DNA of 8,426 bases from NCBI GenBank assembly GCA_002430125.1, contig DJBQ01000080.1, forward strand, positions 22,719-31,144. The letters are read 5' to 3'. Under the pieces are notes generated by a model, which was given only the letters and a program-made list of their open reading frames with translations, was not told the DNA's origin and did no database searches. Position numbers and translations under genes: made by a program. Positions 1 to 7,290 of this stretch are shown piece after piece. Positions within the stretch are counted from its first letter, which is position 1. Each line of letters starts with the position of its first letter. This DNA comes from Rhodobacterales bacterium UBA5972 (GTDB taxonomy: Bacteria; Pseudomonadota; Alphaproteobacteria; Rhodobacterales; Rhodobacteraceae).

Positions 1-262
1 CCCGCCGGTCCCTGCCGCTGCAGTTAAGGGGTCAAAATCCGTATCGCAAGGATTTCGCCGCGATACACGCTTTGGGGTTGAACCACATTACTCGCCTTCA
101 GGGCGCAAGTTTCTTTGGATCAAGGGCGGCCCGCAAGATGTGCCGACAGAACCCGAAACCGACGCTTGGGCCAATCTTGACGGCTATACATCGGTTACGC
201 CAATGCGCGCTGATCTGACAGCACATGATGCTTTGGCCCGCACAGCCCGGTTCTTTGAATGA
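1..262 (+). CDS. surE: 5'/3'-nucleotidase SurE, C-terminal part (5' end outside window)
   Basis: SurE is a metal-dependent cytoplasmic phosphatase that removes phosphate from nucleoside monophosphates. Only the last 86 codons are present, read in the frame that ends with TGA at 260-262. The translated fragment contains the C-terminal signatures seen in alphaproteobacterial SurE: a [19 protein letters not shown] stretch, an acidic [15 protein letters not shown] stretch where the late strand forms, and the ending [18 protein letters not shown]. The N-terminal metal-binding DD motif lies upstream of the window, so catalytic integrity cannot be judged. The stop codon overlaps the pcm start (ATGA), which is the usual surE-pcm arrangement and supports the identification. 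Identification rests on remembered family sequence plus synteny. Confidence 0.9.
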   Translation, partial: PPVPAAAVKGSKSVSQGFRRDTRFGVEPHYSPSGRKFLWIKGGPQDVPTEPETDAWANLDGYTSVTPMRADLTAHDALARTARFFE

Positions 263-903
263 CGTATAATGCCGAAACCAAGATGCAGTTCCTTTATACC
301 CTGCGGTCACGCGGGGTTACGGACAATCGGGTTTTGGAGGCAATGGAAAGGGTTGATCGGGGTTTGTTTGTGCAGGGTTTGTTTGCCGAACGCGCCTACG
401 AGGATCGCCCTCTGCCAATTCCCTGCGGTCAAACGATCAGCCAGCCGTCGATTGTCGGATTGATGACACAGGCGCTTGACGTCCAGCCACGCGACAAGGT
501 TTTGGAGATTGGCACCGGATCGGGTTATCAGGCGGCTATTTTGGGATTTCTGGCGAGGCGGGTTTATACAATTGAACGCCACCGGCAACTGGCACGAACC
601 GCCCGCGAAGTGATTGACCGGATCGGATTGGTGAATGTAACGGCAATGGCTGGTGACGGGTCGCTGGGCCTGCCGGATCAAGCCCCGTTTGACCGCATCT
701 TGCTGACGGCAGCGCCTGAAGATCCGCCAGCAAACTTGTTGGACCAATTGCGGATGGGCGGGATCATGGTTCTGCCGGTTGGTCAGTCAGGTGCGGTGCA
801 AAGCCTCATTAAGGTGCAAAAAACCACCGAAGGGTTGGAATATACCGAACTTTGTGATGTTAGGTTTGTTCCATTGGTTGAAGGATTGGCGCAGGAAGAG
901 TAG
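259..903 (+). CDS. pcm: Protein-L-isoaspartate O-methyltransferase
   Basis: Pcm transfers a methyl group from S-adenosylmethionine to L-isoaspartyl residues, starting repair of spontaneously damaged proteins in the cytosol. The 214-residue product has the normal bacterial length. The substrate-side motif [14 protein letters not shown] is at about residues 50-63, the SAM-binding glycine-rich motif [13 protein letters not shown] at 81-93, the acidic end of the next strand at YTIER (103-107), and the later motifs GDG (132-134) and FDRILLTAA (144-152). The [11 protein letters not shown] segment (165-175) matches the conserved late strand. The ATG overlaps the surE stop by 4 bases and has no strong Shine-Dalgarno sequence of its own, so translation is probably coupled to surE. 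All expected motifs are intact and nothing is odd about the gene. Confidence 0.95.
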   Translation: MTYNAETKMQFLYTLRSRGVTDNRVLEAMERVDRGLFVQGLFAERAYEDRPLPIPCGQTISQPSIVGLMTQALDVQPRDKVLEIGTGSGYQAAILGFLARRVYTIERHRQLARTAREVIDRIGLVNVTAMAGDGSLGLPDQAPFDRILLTAAPEDPPANLLDQLRMGGIMVLPVGQSGAVQSLIKVQKTTEGLEYTELCDVRFVPLVEGLAQEE

Positions 904-930
904 CCTTTGTGTATGAAAATTGCCCCATAG

Positions 931-935
931 AAGGA
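931..935 (+). promoter_or_regulatory. Ribosome binding site of the nlpD-like gene
   Basis: AAGGA lies 7 bases before the ATG at 943. The 39-base gap after pcm shows no terminator, so this gene is probably co-transcribed with pcm but has its own ribosome binding site. The site supports the start that gives a complete lipoprotein signal peptide. Confidence 0.6.
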
Positions 936-942
936 CAAACCG

Positions 943-2043
943 ATGCGCAGCAGCAGTTTTAACCCAAAAGGCGCGGGCGTTACCGCCGGAATTTTGGCCC
1001 TATTCTTACTGGCCGGATGTGACGCCGGCATTGATTTAGGCAACTTCAACCTGCGAGGCGACAGTCAGCCGTTGCAGACTGTGGCGCGTCCAACGCCTGA
1101 TGCAAGGGGTGTTATTTCTTATCCGAATTACCAAGTCGTGGTCGCCCGTAAAGGCGAGACAGTTGCCACTATCGCTACCAGGATTGGTCTTAGTGGCGCT
1201 GAATTAGCGCAGCACAATGGCTTGCCACAGGATTACGCGCCGCGTGAAGGCGAGCTTTTGGCACTTCCGCGCCGTGTTTCCGAAGGGTCTGGCACGTTTG
1301 ATATCGCAAGTATCGCCTCGACGGCCATCGACAAAGCCGAAAACTCAAAGCCGAAAACCACCAGCAAGCCGGCCACCGGTGTAGAACCGATTCGCCACCG
1401 GGTCGAACGGGGAGAGACCGCATATTCGATTGCCCGCCTATACGATGTTTCCGTGACAGCCCTGGCGTCCTGGAATGGATTAGGCCCAGACCTTGCCGTG
1501 CGGGAAGGGCAACATTTATTGATCCCCGTGGTTGACGAAGTGAAACCCACCACGGATGACAGCAAACCCGGTAAAGGCTCGACCACTCCGATCCCTCCAA
1601 GTGCTTCAAAGCCCTTGCCTGATACTGTGAAAACCGAGAAATTGCCTGCATCGCCCAAACTGGGGGAATTAAAGACGATCGAACCGGTCGATCGCAAATT
1701 CCTTGTCCCCGTAGTCGGCAAAATAATCGCCGATTTTTCCGGCAAGTCCGGTGGCAACGAGGGTATTGATATTGGCGTCATTGCAGGCACAACGGTCAAA
1801 GCAGCCGAGGACGGCGAAGTTGCGCTGGTCTCAAAATCAGTTGGCAGCAAATTTATCGTGCTGTTGCGCCATGCCGACAATATCTACACGGTCTATTCAA
1901 ATGTGGCCGAGGTGAAATTGACCAAGGGCGATAAAGTCACACGCGGCCAGCCTTTGGGTGTTGTCGCCGACGGTACGCCGCCCTATCTGCATTTTGAAGT
2001 AAGGAAAGGCACGCAAAGTGTTGATCCCAAGCCGTTTCTTTGA
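943..2043 (+). CDS. nlpD: NlpD-like lipoprotein: two LysM domains and a degenerate M23 (LytM) domain
   Basis: This is probably an envelope lipoprotein that binds peptidoglycan and activates a cell-wall amidase during division, by analogy with NlpD/EnvC. The 366-residue product starts with a lipoprotein signal peptide: a hydrophobic stretch at about 12-24 and the lipobox LAGC, with the lipidated Cys at 26. LysM domains lie at about 63-109 and 149-196. A Pro/Lys/Ser/Thr-rich linker spans about 200-250, and an M23 domain runs from about 252 to 366. Compared with active LytM enzymes, the first zinc His of HxGxD is Asn272, the His of the YAH motif is Asn320, and the first His of HxH is Tyr348. Only Asp276 and His350 of the five catalytic positions remain. 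Hydrolase activity is therefore unlikely. Position after surE-pcm matches nlpD synteny. Residue +2 after the lipidated Cys is Asp. The function is inferred from family and context. Confidence 0.88.
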   Translation: MRSSSFNPKGAGVTAGILALFLLAGCDAGIDLGNFNLRGDSQPLQTVARPTPDARGVISYPNYQVVVARKGETVATIATRIGLSGAELAQHNGLPQDYAPREGELLALPRRVSEGSGTFDIASIASTAIDKAENSKPKTTSKPATGVEPIRHRVERGETAYSIARLYDVSVTALASWNGLGPDLAVREGQHLLIPVVDEVKPTTDDSKPGKGSTTPIPPSASKPLPDTVKTEKLPASPKLGELKTIEPVDRKFLVPVVGKIIADFSGKSGGNEGIDIGVIAGTTVKAAEDGEVALVSKSVGSKFIVLLRHADNIYTVYSNVAEVKLTKGDKVTRGQPLGVVADGTPPYLHFEVRKGTQSVDPKPFL

Positions 2044-2051
2044 AACCCTGC

Positions 2052-2057
2052 GGAGGA
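2052..2057 (+). promoter_or_regulatory. Strong ribosome binding site that fixes a TTG start
   Basis: GGAGGA lies 4 bases before the TTG at 2062. The preceding nlpD stop (2041-2043) is in the same frame, and no ATG or GTG occurs between it and the TTG. The first nearby ATG (2108) is out of frame. TTG is therefore the only reasonable start that keeps the N-terminal strand of the amidotransferase fold. Confidence 0.7.
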
Positions 2058-2061
2058 AGCC

Positions 2062-2760
2062 TTGGTAAACCGAATTGTTCTGGTATCGCATTCTGCTCCA
2101 ATAAAAGATGACCGCGCTTCTGATCAGCTTGCGCTATTAGGGTATGATCTCGACTGGCGCACGCCGTGCCTAGGTGATGCGCTTGATCCCCTTGGCGATG
2201 ATGTTGCGGGAACCGTGGTTTATGGCGGCGGTTATGCCGTCTCGGAAATCCCGGATCGCGATTTTTTGCAGGAAGAAATCAAATGGCTTAAGGCCTGCAT
2301 GGCAGCCAACCTGCCAGTTCTTGGCATCTGTCAAGGTGCCCAAATGATAGCGCATATCTTGGGCGCCGAAGTTGGTCCGCACCCGCAGGGTTTGCACGAG
2401 TTCGGCTATTACCCGGTCAATCCGACAGCCGACGGTGTAGGGTTTCTGCCCGACACGCTCCATATGGCGCAGTCGCATTACCATGGATTCGAGTTGCCAA
2501 AGGGGGCTGTGCAACTTGCCGGCAGCGCAGTCTATCCCAATCAGGCGTTTTCATTTGGACCTAACGTATACGGTCTGCAATTTCACGCCGAAGTGACCAG
2601 ACCTGCGTTCCGTCGCTGGCAGGACAGAAACCCGGATATCTATGCCCAACCGGGCGTTCAGGATCGCGACACACAAGATACGCTTGGCGAACAGCATGAC
2701 GCAGCAATGGATCAGTGGTTTCGCGATTTTCTGGTCCGGTTGTTTGGCCCGGCAACTTAG
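2062..2760 (+). CDS. Class I glutamine amidotransferase domain protein (GMP synthase-like GATase)
   Basis: This is a standalone class I glutamine amidotransferase, a family that hydrolyses the amide of glutamine or a related gamma-glutamyl compound. The 232-residue product carries the full catalytic triad: Cys90 in the nucleophile elbow LGICQG (87-92), and His175 and Glu177 in GLQFHAEV (171-178). The oxyanion-side YGGGYAV stretch (54-60) and [10 protein letters not shown] (137-146) also fit the fold. No synthetase or transferase domain is fused to it, so the acceptor of any released ammonia is unknown. It starts 18 bases after nlpD with its own GGAGGA ribosome binding site and TTG start, so it is probably the last gene of the surE-pcm-nlpD operon. 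The specific substrate cannot be assigned. PuuD-like gamma-glutamyl hydrolases and GMP synthase-like orphans are both possible relatives. Confidence 0.87.
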   Translation: MVNRIVLVSHSAPIKDDRASDQLALLGYDLDWRTPCLGDALDPLGDDVAGTVVYGGGYAVSEIPDRDFLQEEIKWLKACMAANLPVLGICQGAQMIAHILGAEVGPHPQGLHEFGYYPVNPTADGVGFLPDTLHMAQSHYHGFELPKGAVQLAGSAVYPNQAFSFGPNVYGLQFHAEVTRPAFRRWQDRNPDIYAQPGVQDRDTQDTLGEQHDAAMDQWFRDFLVRLFGPAT

Positions 2761-3290
2761 TCGTCAATCGCCACCATGCCAGATTTAAACCGACGCATGT
2801 TTTCCTGATAGTGCTCGGCGGCCCAAGTCAGTTGCGCAATCGCCGCTGCATCCAGTTCACGAACGACTTTCGCGGGGGCACCAACCACAAGTGTTCCGTC
2901 CGGGATGACCTTGCCCTCGGTCACCAAAGCCCCTGCCCCGATCAGACAGTTTTTACCAATAACCGCGCCGTTCAACACGGTCGCCCCCATACCGATCAGA
3001 CTGTTATCGCCGATGGTGCAGCCATGCAGCATGGCTTTGTGGCCGATCGTGCAGTTTGTGCCAATAGTCAGCGGAAAACCAATATCGGTGTGCATCGCGA
3101 CATGTTCCTGAACGTTGGACCCCTTGCCGATAGTTATCCGCTCGTTATCGCCACGGATCGACACGCCAAACCAGACGCTGCTGCCTTCGCATAATTCAAC
3201 ATCCCCAATCACTTGCGCACCGGGCGCCACCCAAAAGTCACCGTTCTTAGGGGTGATCGGCGCCATTCCGTCAAGTTTATAAAGCGTCAT
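2757..3290 (-). CDS. Gamma-carbonic-anhydrase-like hexapeptide-repeat protein
   Basis: The 177-residue product belongs to the YrdA/PaaY/CamH-type branch of the left-handed beta-helix family. Hexapeptide repeats of the I-G-x-x pattern run from about residue 22 to 140 and are followed by a C-terminal helix. The three metal-binding histidines of gamma-carbonic anhydrases appear to be present: His67 in EHVAMHTD, and His84 and His89 in [10 protein letters not shown]. Arg46, Asp48 and Gln61 (SIRGDN and NVQEH) match other conserved active-site and interface positions. Proteins of this branch form trimers and bind zinc or iron, but not all show measurable carbonic anhydrase activity, so the enzymatic role is inferred. 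Its ATG overlaps the gmk stop (ATGA), so it is probably the third gene of the yicC-gmk operon. Its stop overlaps that of the convergent amidotransferase gene. Confidence 0.9.
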   Translation of the reverse strand: MTLYKLDGMAPITPKNGDFWVAPGAQVIGDVELCEGSSVWFGVSIRGDNERITIGKGSNVQEHVAMHTDIGFPLTIGTNCTIGHKAMLHGCTIGDNSLIGMGATVLNGAVIGKNCLIGAGALVTEGKVIPDGTLVVGAPAKVVRELDAAAIAQLTWAAEHYQENMRRFKSGMVAIDD

Positions 3291-3931
3291 TTCAGGTGAT
3301 CCTCGAATTCCGTGTTAAGGGTGCGGACATGATCCATAAGCCCCGGTTGCCGAATGCGCTTTAACCGTTCGGCGGTCAGAATTGTCTTAAGCCGGCTTTC
3401 ACATTCATCCAGATCGTCGTTGACCAGAACATAGTCATATTCAGCCCAATGGCTGATCTCATCGCGCGATTTGGTCATCCGCCCGGCGATCACGTCGTCA
3501 GTGTCCTGACCGCGCGTGTTCAATCGCCGCTCCAACTCAGTGATCGACGGCGGCAGGATAAATACCGAAACCACGGCGTCTTTGAGGGCGGAATTGGTGA
3601 TTTGCTGCCCGCCCTGCCAATCGATATCAAACAGCACGTCCCGGCCATCAGCAATCGCCGCCTCGACCGGGGCTTTGGGTGAGCCGTAGAAGTTGCCGAA
3701 AACCTCGGCGTGTTCCAACATTTCGCCGTCTTTGACCATTTTCAGGAATTCATCGCGGGATTTGAAGAAATATTCGCGGCCGTCCAGTTCACCGGTTCGC
3801 GGCGTGCGCGTGGTGGCTGACACTGAAAAACTGAGGCGGCAATCCCATGCCATCAACCGCTTGGCCAATGTGGATTTCCCGGCGCCTGAGGGCGAGGATA
3901 AAATAACAAGTAAACCGCGCCGCTGTGTCAT
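3287..3931 (-). CDS. gmk: Guanylate kinase
   Basis: Gmk phosphorylates GMP to GDP using ATP, a required step for GTP, dGTP and guanosine signalling nucleotides. The 214-residue product is the normal size. The P-loop [10 protein letters not shown] is at 12-21. The GMP-binding segment [13 protein letters not shown] is at 36-48, with the paired arginines Arg42 and Arg45. [13 protein letters not shown] is at 72-84, [10 protein letters not shown] at 99-108, the IFxxPPS-like ILPPS at 126-130, and the lid arginine region RMTKSRDEI at 151-159. The start codon is one base after the yicC stop. The stop overlaps the start of the gamma-CA-like gene. These junctions point to a single transcript with coupled translation. 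All diagnostic motifs are intact. Confidence 0.96.
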   Translation of the reverse strand: MTQRRGLLVILSSPSGAGKSTLAKRLMAWDCRLSFSVSATTRTPRTGELDGREYFFKSRDEFLKMVKDGEMLEHAEVFGNFYGSPKAPVEAAIADGRDVLFDIDWQGGQQITNSALKDAVVSVFILPPSITELERRLNTRGQDTDDVIAGRMTKSRDEISHWAEYDYVLVNDDLDECESRLKTILTAERLKRIRQPGLMDHVRTLNTEFEDHLK

Positions 3932-3932
3932 T

Positions 3933-4826
3933 TCATTCCACGTTCTGGACCTGTTCGCGCATCTGGTCGATAACCGTCTTTAGGTCAAGACCAATCCGGG
4001 TAAGCTCGGTTGAACCGGACTTGGAACACAATGTGTTGGCCTCGCGGTTGAATTCCTGCATCAGGAAATCGAATTTTCGCCCAATCGGCGCTTTTGCTGC
4101 CAAAAGGTCCAGGGCCGCCGAAATATGCGCCCCCAAGCGGTCAATTTCCTCGGCCACATCGGCCTTAACGGCAAGCATCGCCAATTCCTGTGCCACCCGC
4201 GCGCTGTCAGCGCCTTCAGAATTATCCAGCACGCGTTTAAGGTTTACTTGCAGGTTCTCGGCCACTTGCGCCTGACGTTCCACTGCGGCAAGTGCCGCCT
4301 CGGCCACCAATGTCTTAATGCGGGCAAGTTGTTCGTTCAAAATTTGACCAAGTGCACGCCCTTCGTCGGCTCGTGCACTGGAAAAGGCCGCAATCAGTGT
4401 GGGAATTTGCGCTTTCAGATCGGCAATCAGCGCTGTTTGATCGGTTTCCGCCTGATCGCTCTGATCAAGAACACCGCGCAAGGCCAATACGTCTGCGGCC
4501 GAACTGGCAGTCAGATGAAGGTCAATCGTTTCAGCACGTTGCTCAACAATCTTAAGGGCAGCCAGCACCTTGTCCAACTGATCGCTCACCAAACCAGCGG
4601 CGGCGTTGGCAGCGTTACTTTGCAGCCTTAGCCCTAAAGACACGTTGCCACGCGTCAGTTTTTCGCTGAAAGCTTTGCGAACCGTGATCTCAAGATCATC
4701 CAGTCCTTCGGGCAGACGCAGACGCAGATCAAGGCCGCGCGCGTTAACCGACCGCACTTCCCATGCCCAGCTAGCCCCATGTCCCGCACCTTTAAGTGCG
4801 GCAAATCCCGTCATTGAATTAACCAT
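3933..4826 (-). CDS. yicC: YicC/YloC family endoribonuclease
   Basis: YicC proteins are endoribonucleases; in E. coli overproduction affects small-RNA turnover, and the B. subtilis relative is YloC. The 297-residue product matches the family length. The N-terminal YicC_N region covers about 1-155 and begins with the signature SMTGFA (4-9), followed by [12 protein letters not shown] (23-34) and LTRGNVSL (57-64). The C-terminal DUF1732 region (about 205-297) holds [10 protein letters not shown] (226-235) and the strongly conserved [18 protein letters not shown] (249-266), ending with [15 protein letters not shown]. The middle part is Ala-rich and helical. Translation from ATG at 4826 gives the family-typical few residues before SMTGFA. 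The upstream GAGG (13 bases away) is distant, so the ribosome binding site is weak. It is the first gene of the yicC-gmk-gammaCA operon. Confidence 0.95.
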   Translation of the reverse strand: MVNSMTGFAALKGAGHGASWAWEVRSVNARGLDLRLRLPEGLDDLEITVRKAFSEKLTRGNVSLGLRLQSNAANAAAGLVSDQLDKVLAALKIVEQRAETIDLHLTASSAADVLALRGVLDQSDQAETDQTALIADLKAQIPTLIAAFSSARADEGRALGQILNEQLARIKTLVAEAALAAVERQAQVAENLQVNLKRVLDNSEGADSARVAQELAMLAVKADVAEEIDRLGAHISAALDLLAAKAPIGRKFDFLMQEFNREANTLCSKSGSTELTRIGLDLKTVIDQMREQVQNVE

Positions 4827-4868
4827 TTAACAGTTTTTACCTCACTTTTCATCACATTTTATGCAATG

Positions 4869-4884
4869 TTAAGACTTAGGTAAG
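4869..4884. promoter_or_regulatory. Possible CtrA-like binding site
   Basis: The sequence TTAA-N7-GTAAG (4869-4884) resembles the alphaproteobacterial CtrA box TTAA-N7-TTAAC. The first half is perfect and three of four bases match in the second TTAA half. It overlaps the candidate -35 element of yicC, a position where CtrA commonly acts. A separate TTAAC half-site occurs at 4901-4905. A 16-base degenerate match in AT-rich DNA can arise by chance, so this is only a candidate. Confidence 0.25.
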
Positions 4885-4972
4885 CATTGCGAAGATAGGG
4901 TTAACAAATCCGGTCCTGTTTCACAACAAAGCTTATCTCAATCTAAAGGGTGGGCGGATCCTGTGAAATGTA

Positions 4973-4976
4973 AAGG
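4973..4976 (+). promoter_or_regulatory. Ribosome binding site of the PAS-domain gene
   Basis: AAGG lies 8 bases before ATG 4985. The alternative ATG at 5045 (residue 21) has only a weak purine run in front of it. This favours the longer product. Confidence 0.45.
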
Positions 4977-4984
4977 CCACGAGA

Positions 4985-5596
4985 ATGAGACAACAATGTG
5001 AAAAGGGCGGCAATGTTTTTCAATTGCTGCAGTATAGAAAGCCGATGAAAAACCCCGTTCTTGTCGAAATACTGGAATACTGGGAGCGCCTGCGCGACGG
5101 ACGCAACGCGCCATTGCGTTCAGAAGTTGACCCGCGCCAGATTGAAAACGCGTTGGAACACGCGTTTATTCTTGAACGCGTTCAAGCAGATCACGTCCGG
5201 TTTCGGATCGCTGGCATTCAAATATGCACCATTATGGGCATGGAAGTGCGTGGTATGCCCGCTACGTCGATAATAGCACCTGAAGGCCGTGGGGAATTTG
5301 AAAACATCCTTGCGTCCGTCTTTGACGCACCGGAAATCGTCGAATTGCATCTGGAGGCCGCGCGCCCCGGGGTAACGTCGTTGTCCGCGCAGATGCTGTT
5401 GCTGCCGTTGAAAGGTGATCAGGGCGAGATGTCGCGCATCCTTGGTTGCCTTGTGACCGAAGGCCTGAGGGGAGCGCCTCCGTGCCGATTTAAGTTGGCG
5501 ACCAAGAAAGTCACCCGGATTGTCACAACCGATTTCACTGGCGTGCGGGAGACAGTGGCGGGTTTTTCTGAAAGCCCGGACGTTTATTCAAGCTAG
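4985..5596 (+). CDS. Small PAS-domain protein (PAS_5-like, alphaproteobacterial)
   Basis: The 203-residue product appears to be a single PAS_5-type domain with no attached kinase, cyclase or DNA-binding part. The core runs from about 25 to 160. It includes a starting helix with EYWERLRDGRNAP (31-43), DPRQIENALEHAFILERV (49-66), the strand FRIAGIQICTIMGMEVRGMP (73-92), and a later helix and strands ending near ILGCLVTEG. No transmembrane segment or signal peptide is visible. No recognised cofactor motif was identified, so the ligand, if any, is unknown. The start at 4985 has an AAGG ribosome binding site, and the extension before residue 21 resembles N-termini I recall in Rhodobacterales relatives. 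A shorter form from ATG 5045 is possible. The gene stands alone between a divergent and a convergent neighbour. A regulatory or protein-interaction role is inferred from the domain only. Confidence 0.8.
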   Translation: MRQQCEKGGNVFQLLQYRKPMKNPVLVEILEYWERLRDGRNAPLRSEVDPRQIENALEHAFILERVQADHVRFRIAGIQICTIMGMEVRGMPATSIIAPEGRGEFENILASVFDAPEIVELHLEAARPGVTSLSAQMLLLPLKGDQGEMSRILGCLVTEGLRGAPPCRFKLATKKVTRIVTTDFTGVRETVAGFSESPDVYSS

Positions 5597-5674
5597 TCCA
5601 GTTTGCAAGCCAGCCAAGGGCAAACATCTGATAGGGGAAACTATTTACGTCTGGTAAAATCTGCTGACTAAAGC

Positions 5675-5703
5675 AAAACCCCGGTCAACGCGACCGGGGT
5701 TTC
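5675..5703. terminator. Bidirectional intrinsic terminator between the PAS gene and the DAHP synthase gene
   Basis: A perfect 11-bp stem, AAACCCCGGTC (5676-5686) with GACCGGGGTTT (5692-5702), closes a 5-base loop AACGC. Read on the minus strand, the stem continues into TTTTGCTTT, a typical T-rich tail for the DAHP synthase transcript. Read on the plus strand, the T-run is short, so termination of the PAS transcript may be weaker. The location, between two convergent stop codons, fits both. Confidence 0.85.
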
Positions 5704-5723
5704 AAACCTGATGATGCACCCGG

Positions 5724-7091
5724 TCAAACCGCAGCGCGCCTTTCCTGCACCCGCTGCGACAATTCTTCGGATACAAGAAACGCCAATTCCAGCGACTGGC
5801 TGGCGTTGAGGCGCGGATCGCACGCTGTGTGATAGCGATCGGAAAGATCCTCATCCGTCACGGCCCGTACGCCACCCGTACATTCCGTCACGTCCTTGCC
5901 GGTCATTTCAAAATGCACACCACCCGGGATCGTACCCTCGGCATTGTGGATCTGGAAGAACTCGCGCACTTCACGCAACACGCTTTCAAATGGCCGGGTT
6001 TTATAGCCAGACGGCGACTTGATCGTGTTGCCGTGCATCGGATCACAGGTCCAGACAACCTTATAGCCCTCTTCTTCTACGGCGCGGATCAGCCTTGGCA
6101 TGTTATCGCCAACTTTGCCGGCCCCAAAGCGGTTGATCAGCGTCAATCGCCCGGGTTCGTTTTCCGGATTCAAAGTCTCGATCAGAACTTTCAGATCATC
6201 GGTCGTAATCGACGGGCCGCATTTCAACCCGATCGGGTTTTGCACGCCTTTGCAGAATTCAACATGTGCGCCGTCGGGCTGCCGGGTACGATCGCCGATC
6301 CAGATCATATGGCCGGAACCGGCAACTGGCAAACCGGTTGTGCTGTCAATCCGGCACAAAGCCTCTTCGTATTCCAGCAACAAGGCTTCGTGGCTGGTAT
6401 AAAAGTCAACGGTGCTAAGGCGGTGTGACGTGTCGCTGTTGATGCCGGCCGCTGTCATAAAATCAAGAGAGTCAGAAATCCGGTTGGCCAGATCACGGTA
6501 TTTCTCGGCCTTATCACCTTCGGAAAAGCCCAAAGTCCAGGAATGCACCCGGTGTATATCTGCATAGCCGCCTTGGCTGAATGCACGCAGCAGGTTTAAC
6601 GAGGCTGCTGATTGGGTATAGGCCTGCAACATCCGGCTTGCGTCCGGAATGCGCGACGCAGCTGTAAATTCGATATCGTTGATAATATCGCCGCGATAAC
6701 TGGGTAACTCGACCCCATCAATAACTTCGGTATCCGCCGACCGCGGCTTGGCAAATTGACCGGCCATCCGACCGACTTTGACGACCGGCACTTTGGCGGC
6801 ATAAGTCAGTACGACCGCCATTTGCAGCATCACGCGAAAAGTGTCGCGGATGGAATCAGCCGAAAATTCGCTAAAGCTTTCGGCGCAGTCGCCGCCCTGC
6901 AACAAAAACGCCTGCCCTTCGGAAACCTGCCCAAGTGCCGCTTTCAACCGCCGCGCCTCGCCAGCAAAAACCAATGGCGGATATTTGGCCAATTGCATTT
7001 CGACTGCTGCCAGAGCGGCTTTATCAGTATATGTGGGCATCTGGATGCGCGGCTTACTGCGCCAGTCAGATTTAGTCCAAACCCGTGTCAT
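5724..7091 (-). CDS. Class II (plant-like) 3-deoxy-7-phosphoheptulonate synthase (DAHP synthase)
   Basis: This enzyme condenses phosphoenolpyruvate with erythrose 4-phosphate to give DAHP, the first step of the shikimate pathway to aromatic amino acids. The 455-residue product has the class II length and signatures: [12 protein letters not shown] (62-73), [13 protein letters not shown] (106-118), SYRGDIIN (131-138), GLKCGPS (288-294), CDPMHGNT (349-356), [18 protein letters not shown] (390-407) and CDPRLNASQ (424-432). By comparison with the M. tuberculosis enzyme, the metal ligands should be Cys69, His353, Glu395 and Asp425, and all are present. The ATG at 7091 is preceded by GGAG (plus-strand 7102-7099) at 7 bases, and the N-terminus begins in the usual way for the class. 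It is a single-gene unit ended by the terminator at 5675-5703. No aromatic-rich leader peptide was found upstream. Gene names vary for this class, so no symbol is given. Confidence 0.96.
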   Translation of the reverse strand: MTRVWTKSDWRSKPRIQMPTYTDKAALAAVEMQLAKYPPLVFAGEARRLKAALGQVSEGQAFLLQGGDCAESFSEFSADSIRDTFRVMLQMAVVLTYAAKVPVVKVGRMAGQFAKPRSADTEVIDGVELPSYRGDIINDIEFTAASRIPDASRMLQAYTQSAASLNLLRAFSQGGYADIHRVHSWTLGFSEGDKAEKYRDLANRISDSLDFMTAAGINSDTSHRLSTVDFYTSHEALLLEYEEALCRIDSTTGLPVAGSGHMIWIGDRTRQPDGAHVEFCKGVQNPIGLKCGPSITTDDLKVLIETLNPENEPGRLTLINRFGAGKVGDNMPRLIRAVEEEGYKVVWTCDPMHGNTIKSPSGYKTRPFESVLREVREFFQIHNAEGTIPGGVHFEMTGKDVTECTGGVRAVTDEDLSDRYHTACDPRLNASQSLELAFLVSEELSQRVQERRAAV

Positions 7092-7290
7092 AAGTTTTCT
7101 CCGGTCGTCTTTAGTTTAAGGGCGTGTTTATAATAACCGCATTTCAGCTTGACCAGCAAATAAACCTTACAGTGATCAGGCGCTGGAAATATCACAAGCG
7201 GCCCCCTTTACCTTTTAACATGCTTCTGTGAGTGTCGCGAAAGAACGAATCTAATGTCGGATTTCGTCCAAATTTAAAGTTCAGGTACAA
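7092..7290. promoter_or_regulatory. Divergent promoter region between the DAHP synthase and GlxA-type regulator genes
   Basis: These 199 bases must hold promoters for both divergent genes. An AT-rich TATAAT-containing stretch at 7127-7136 could serve as a -10 region toward the DAHP synthase gene, but no good -35 is paired with it. TTGACC at 7149-7154 resembles a plus-strand -35, again without a convincing -10 at 16-18 bases. An imperfect inverted repeat, CGAATC (7246-7251) and GGATTTCG (7259-7266), lies 25 bases before the regulator start and could be an operator. None of these elements is strong enough to call separately. Confidence 0.35.

Larger units (their letters stand above)
4827..4984. 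promoter_or_regulatory. AT-rich divergent promoter region between yicC and the PAS-domain gene
   Basis: These 158 bases separate two divergently transcribed genes, so both promoters should lie here. Reading toward yicC, TAAAAT (4861 to 4856) matches a -10 box at five of six positions. A weak -35 candidate CTTACC (4884 to 4879) sits 17 bases upstream, which would give a leader of roughly 20-25 bases. No comparable sigma-70 pair was found for the PAS gene. An inverted repeat GCAATG (4863-4868) / CATTGC (4885-4890) brackets a CtrA-like site. These assignments come from reading the sequence only. Confidence 0.4.

Noticed and set aside
1233..1880. A 215-codon open frame on the minus strand opposite the nlpD-like gene
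   Set aside because: The plus-strand protein has clear LysM and M23 domains with a lipobox. The opposite frame has no recognisable domain, so it is a shadow of codon usage.
2715..3194. A 159-codon plus-strand frame across the end of the amidotransferase gene and the gamma-CA-like gene
   Set aside because: It overlaps two well-supported genes in other frames and has no recognisable domain or ribosome binding site.
5829..6428. A 199-codon open frame on the plus strand inside the DAHP synthase gene
   Set aside because: It lies wholly opposite a strongly conserved enzyme gene with every motif intact. Its own translation has no familiar features.
7092..7290. Possible leader peptide and attenuator before the DAHP synthase gene
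   Set aside because: The only short minus-strand frames starting with ATG here are 4 and 9 codons long and contain no Trp, Phe or Tyr run. No terminator-antiterminator pair was seen.
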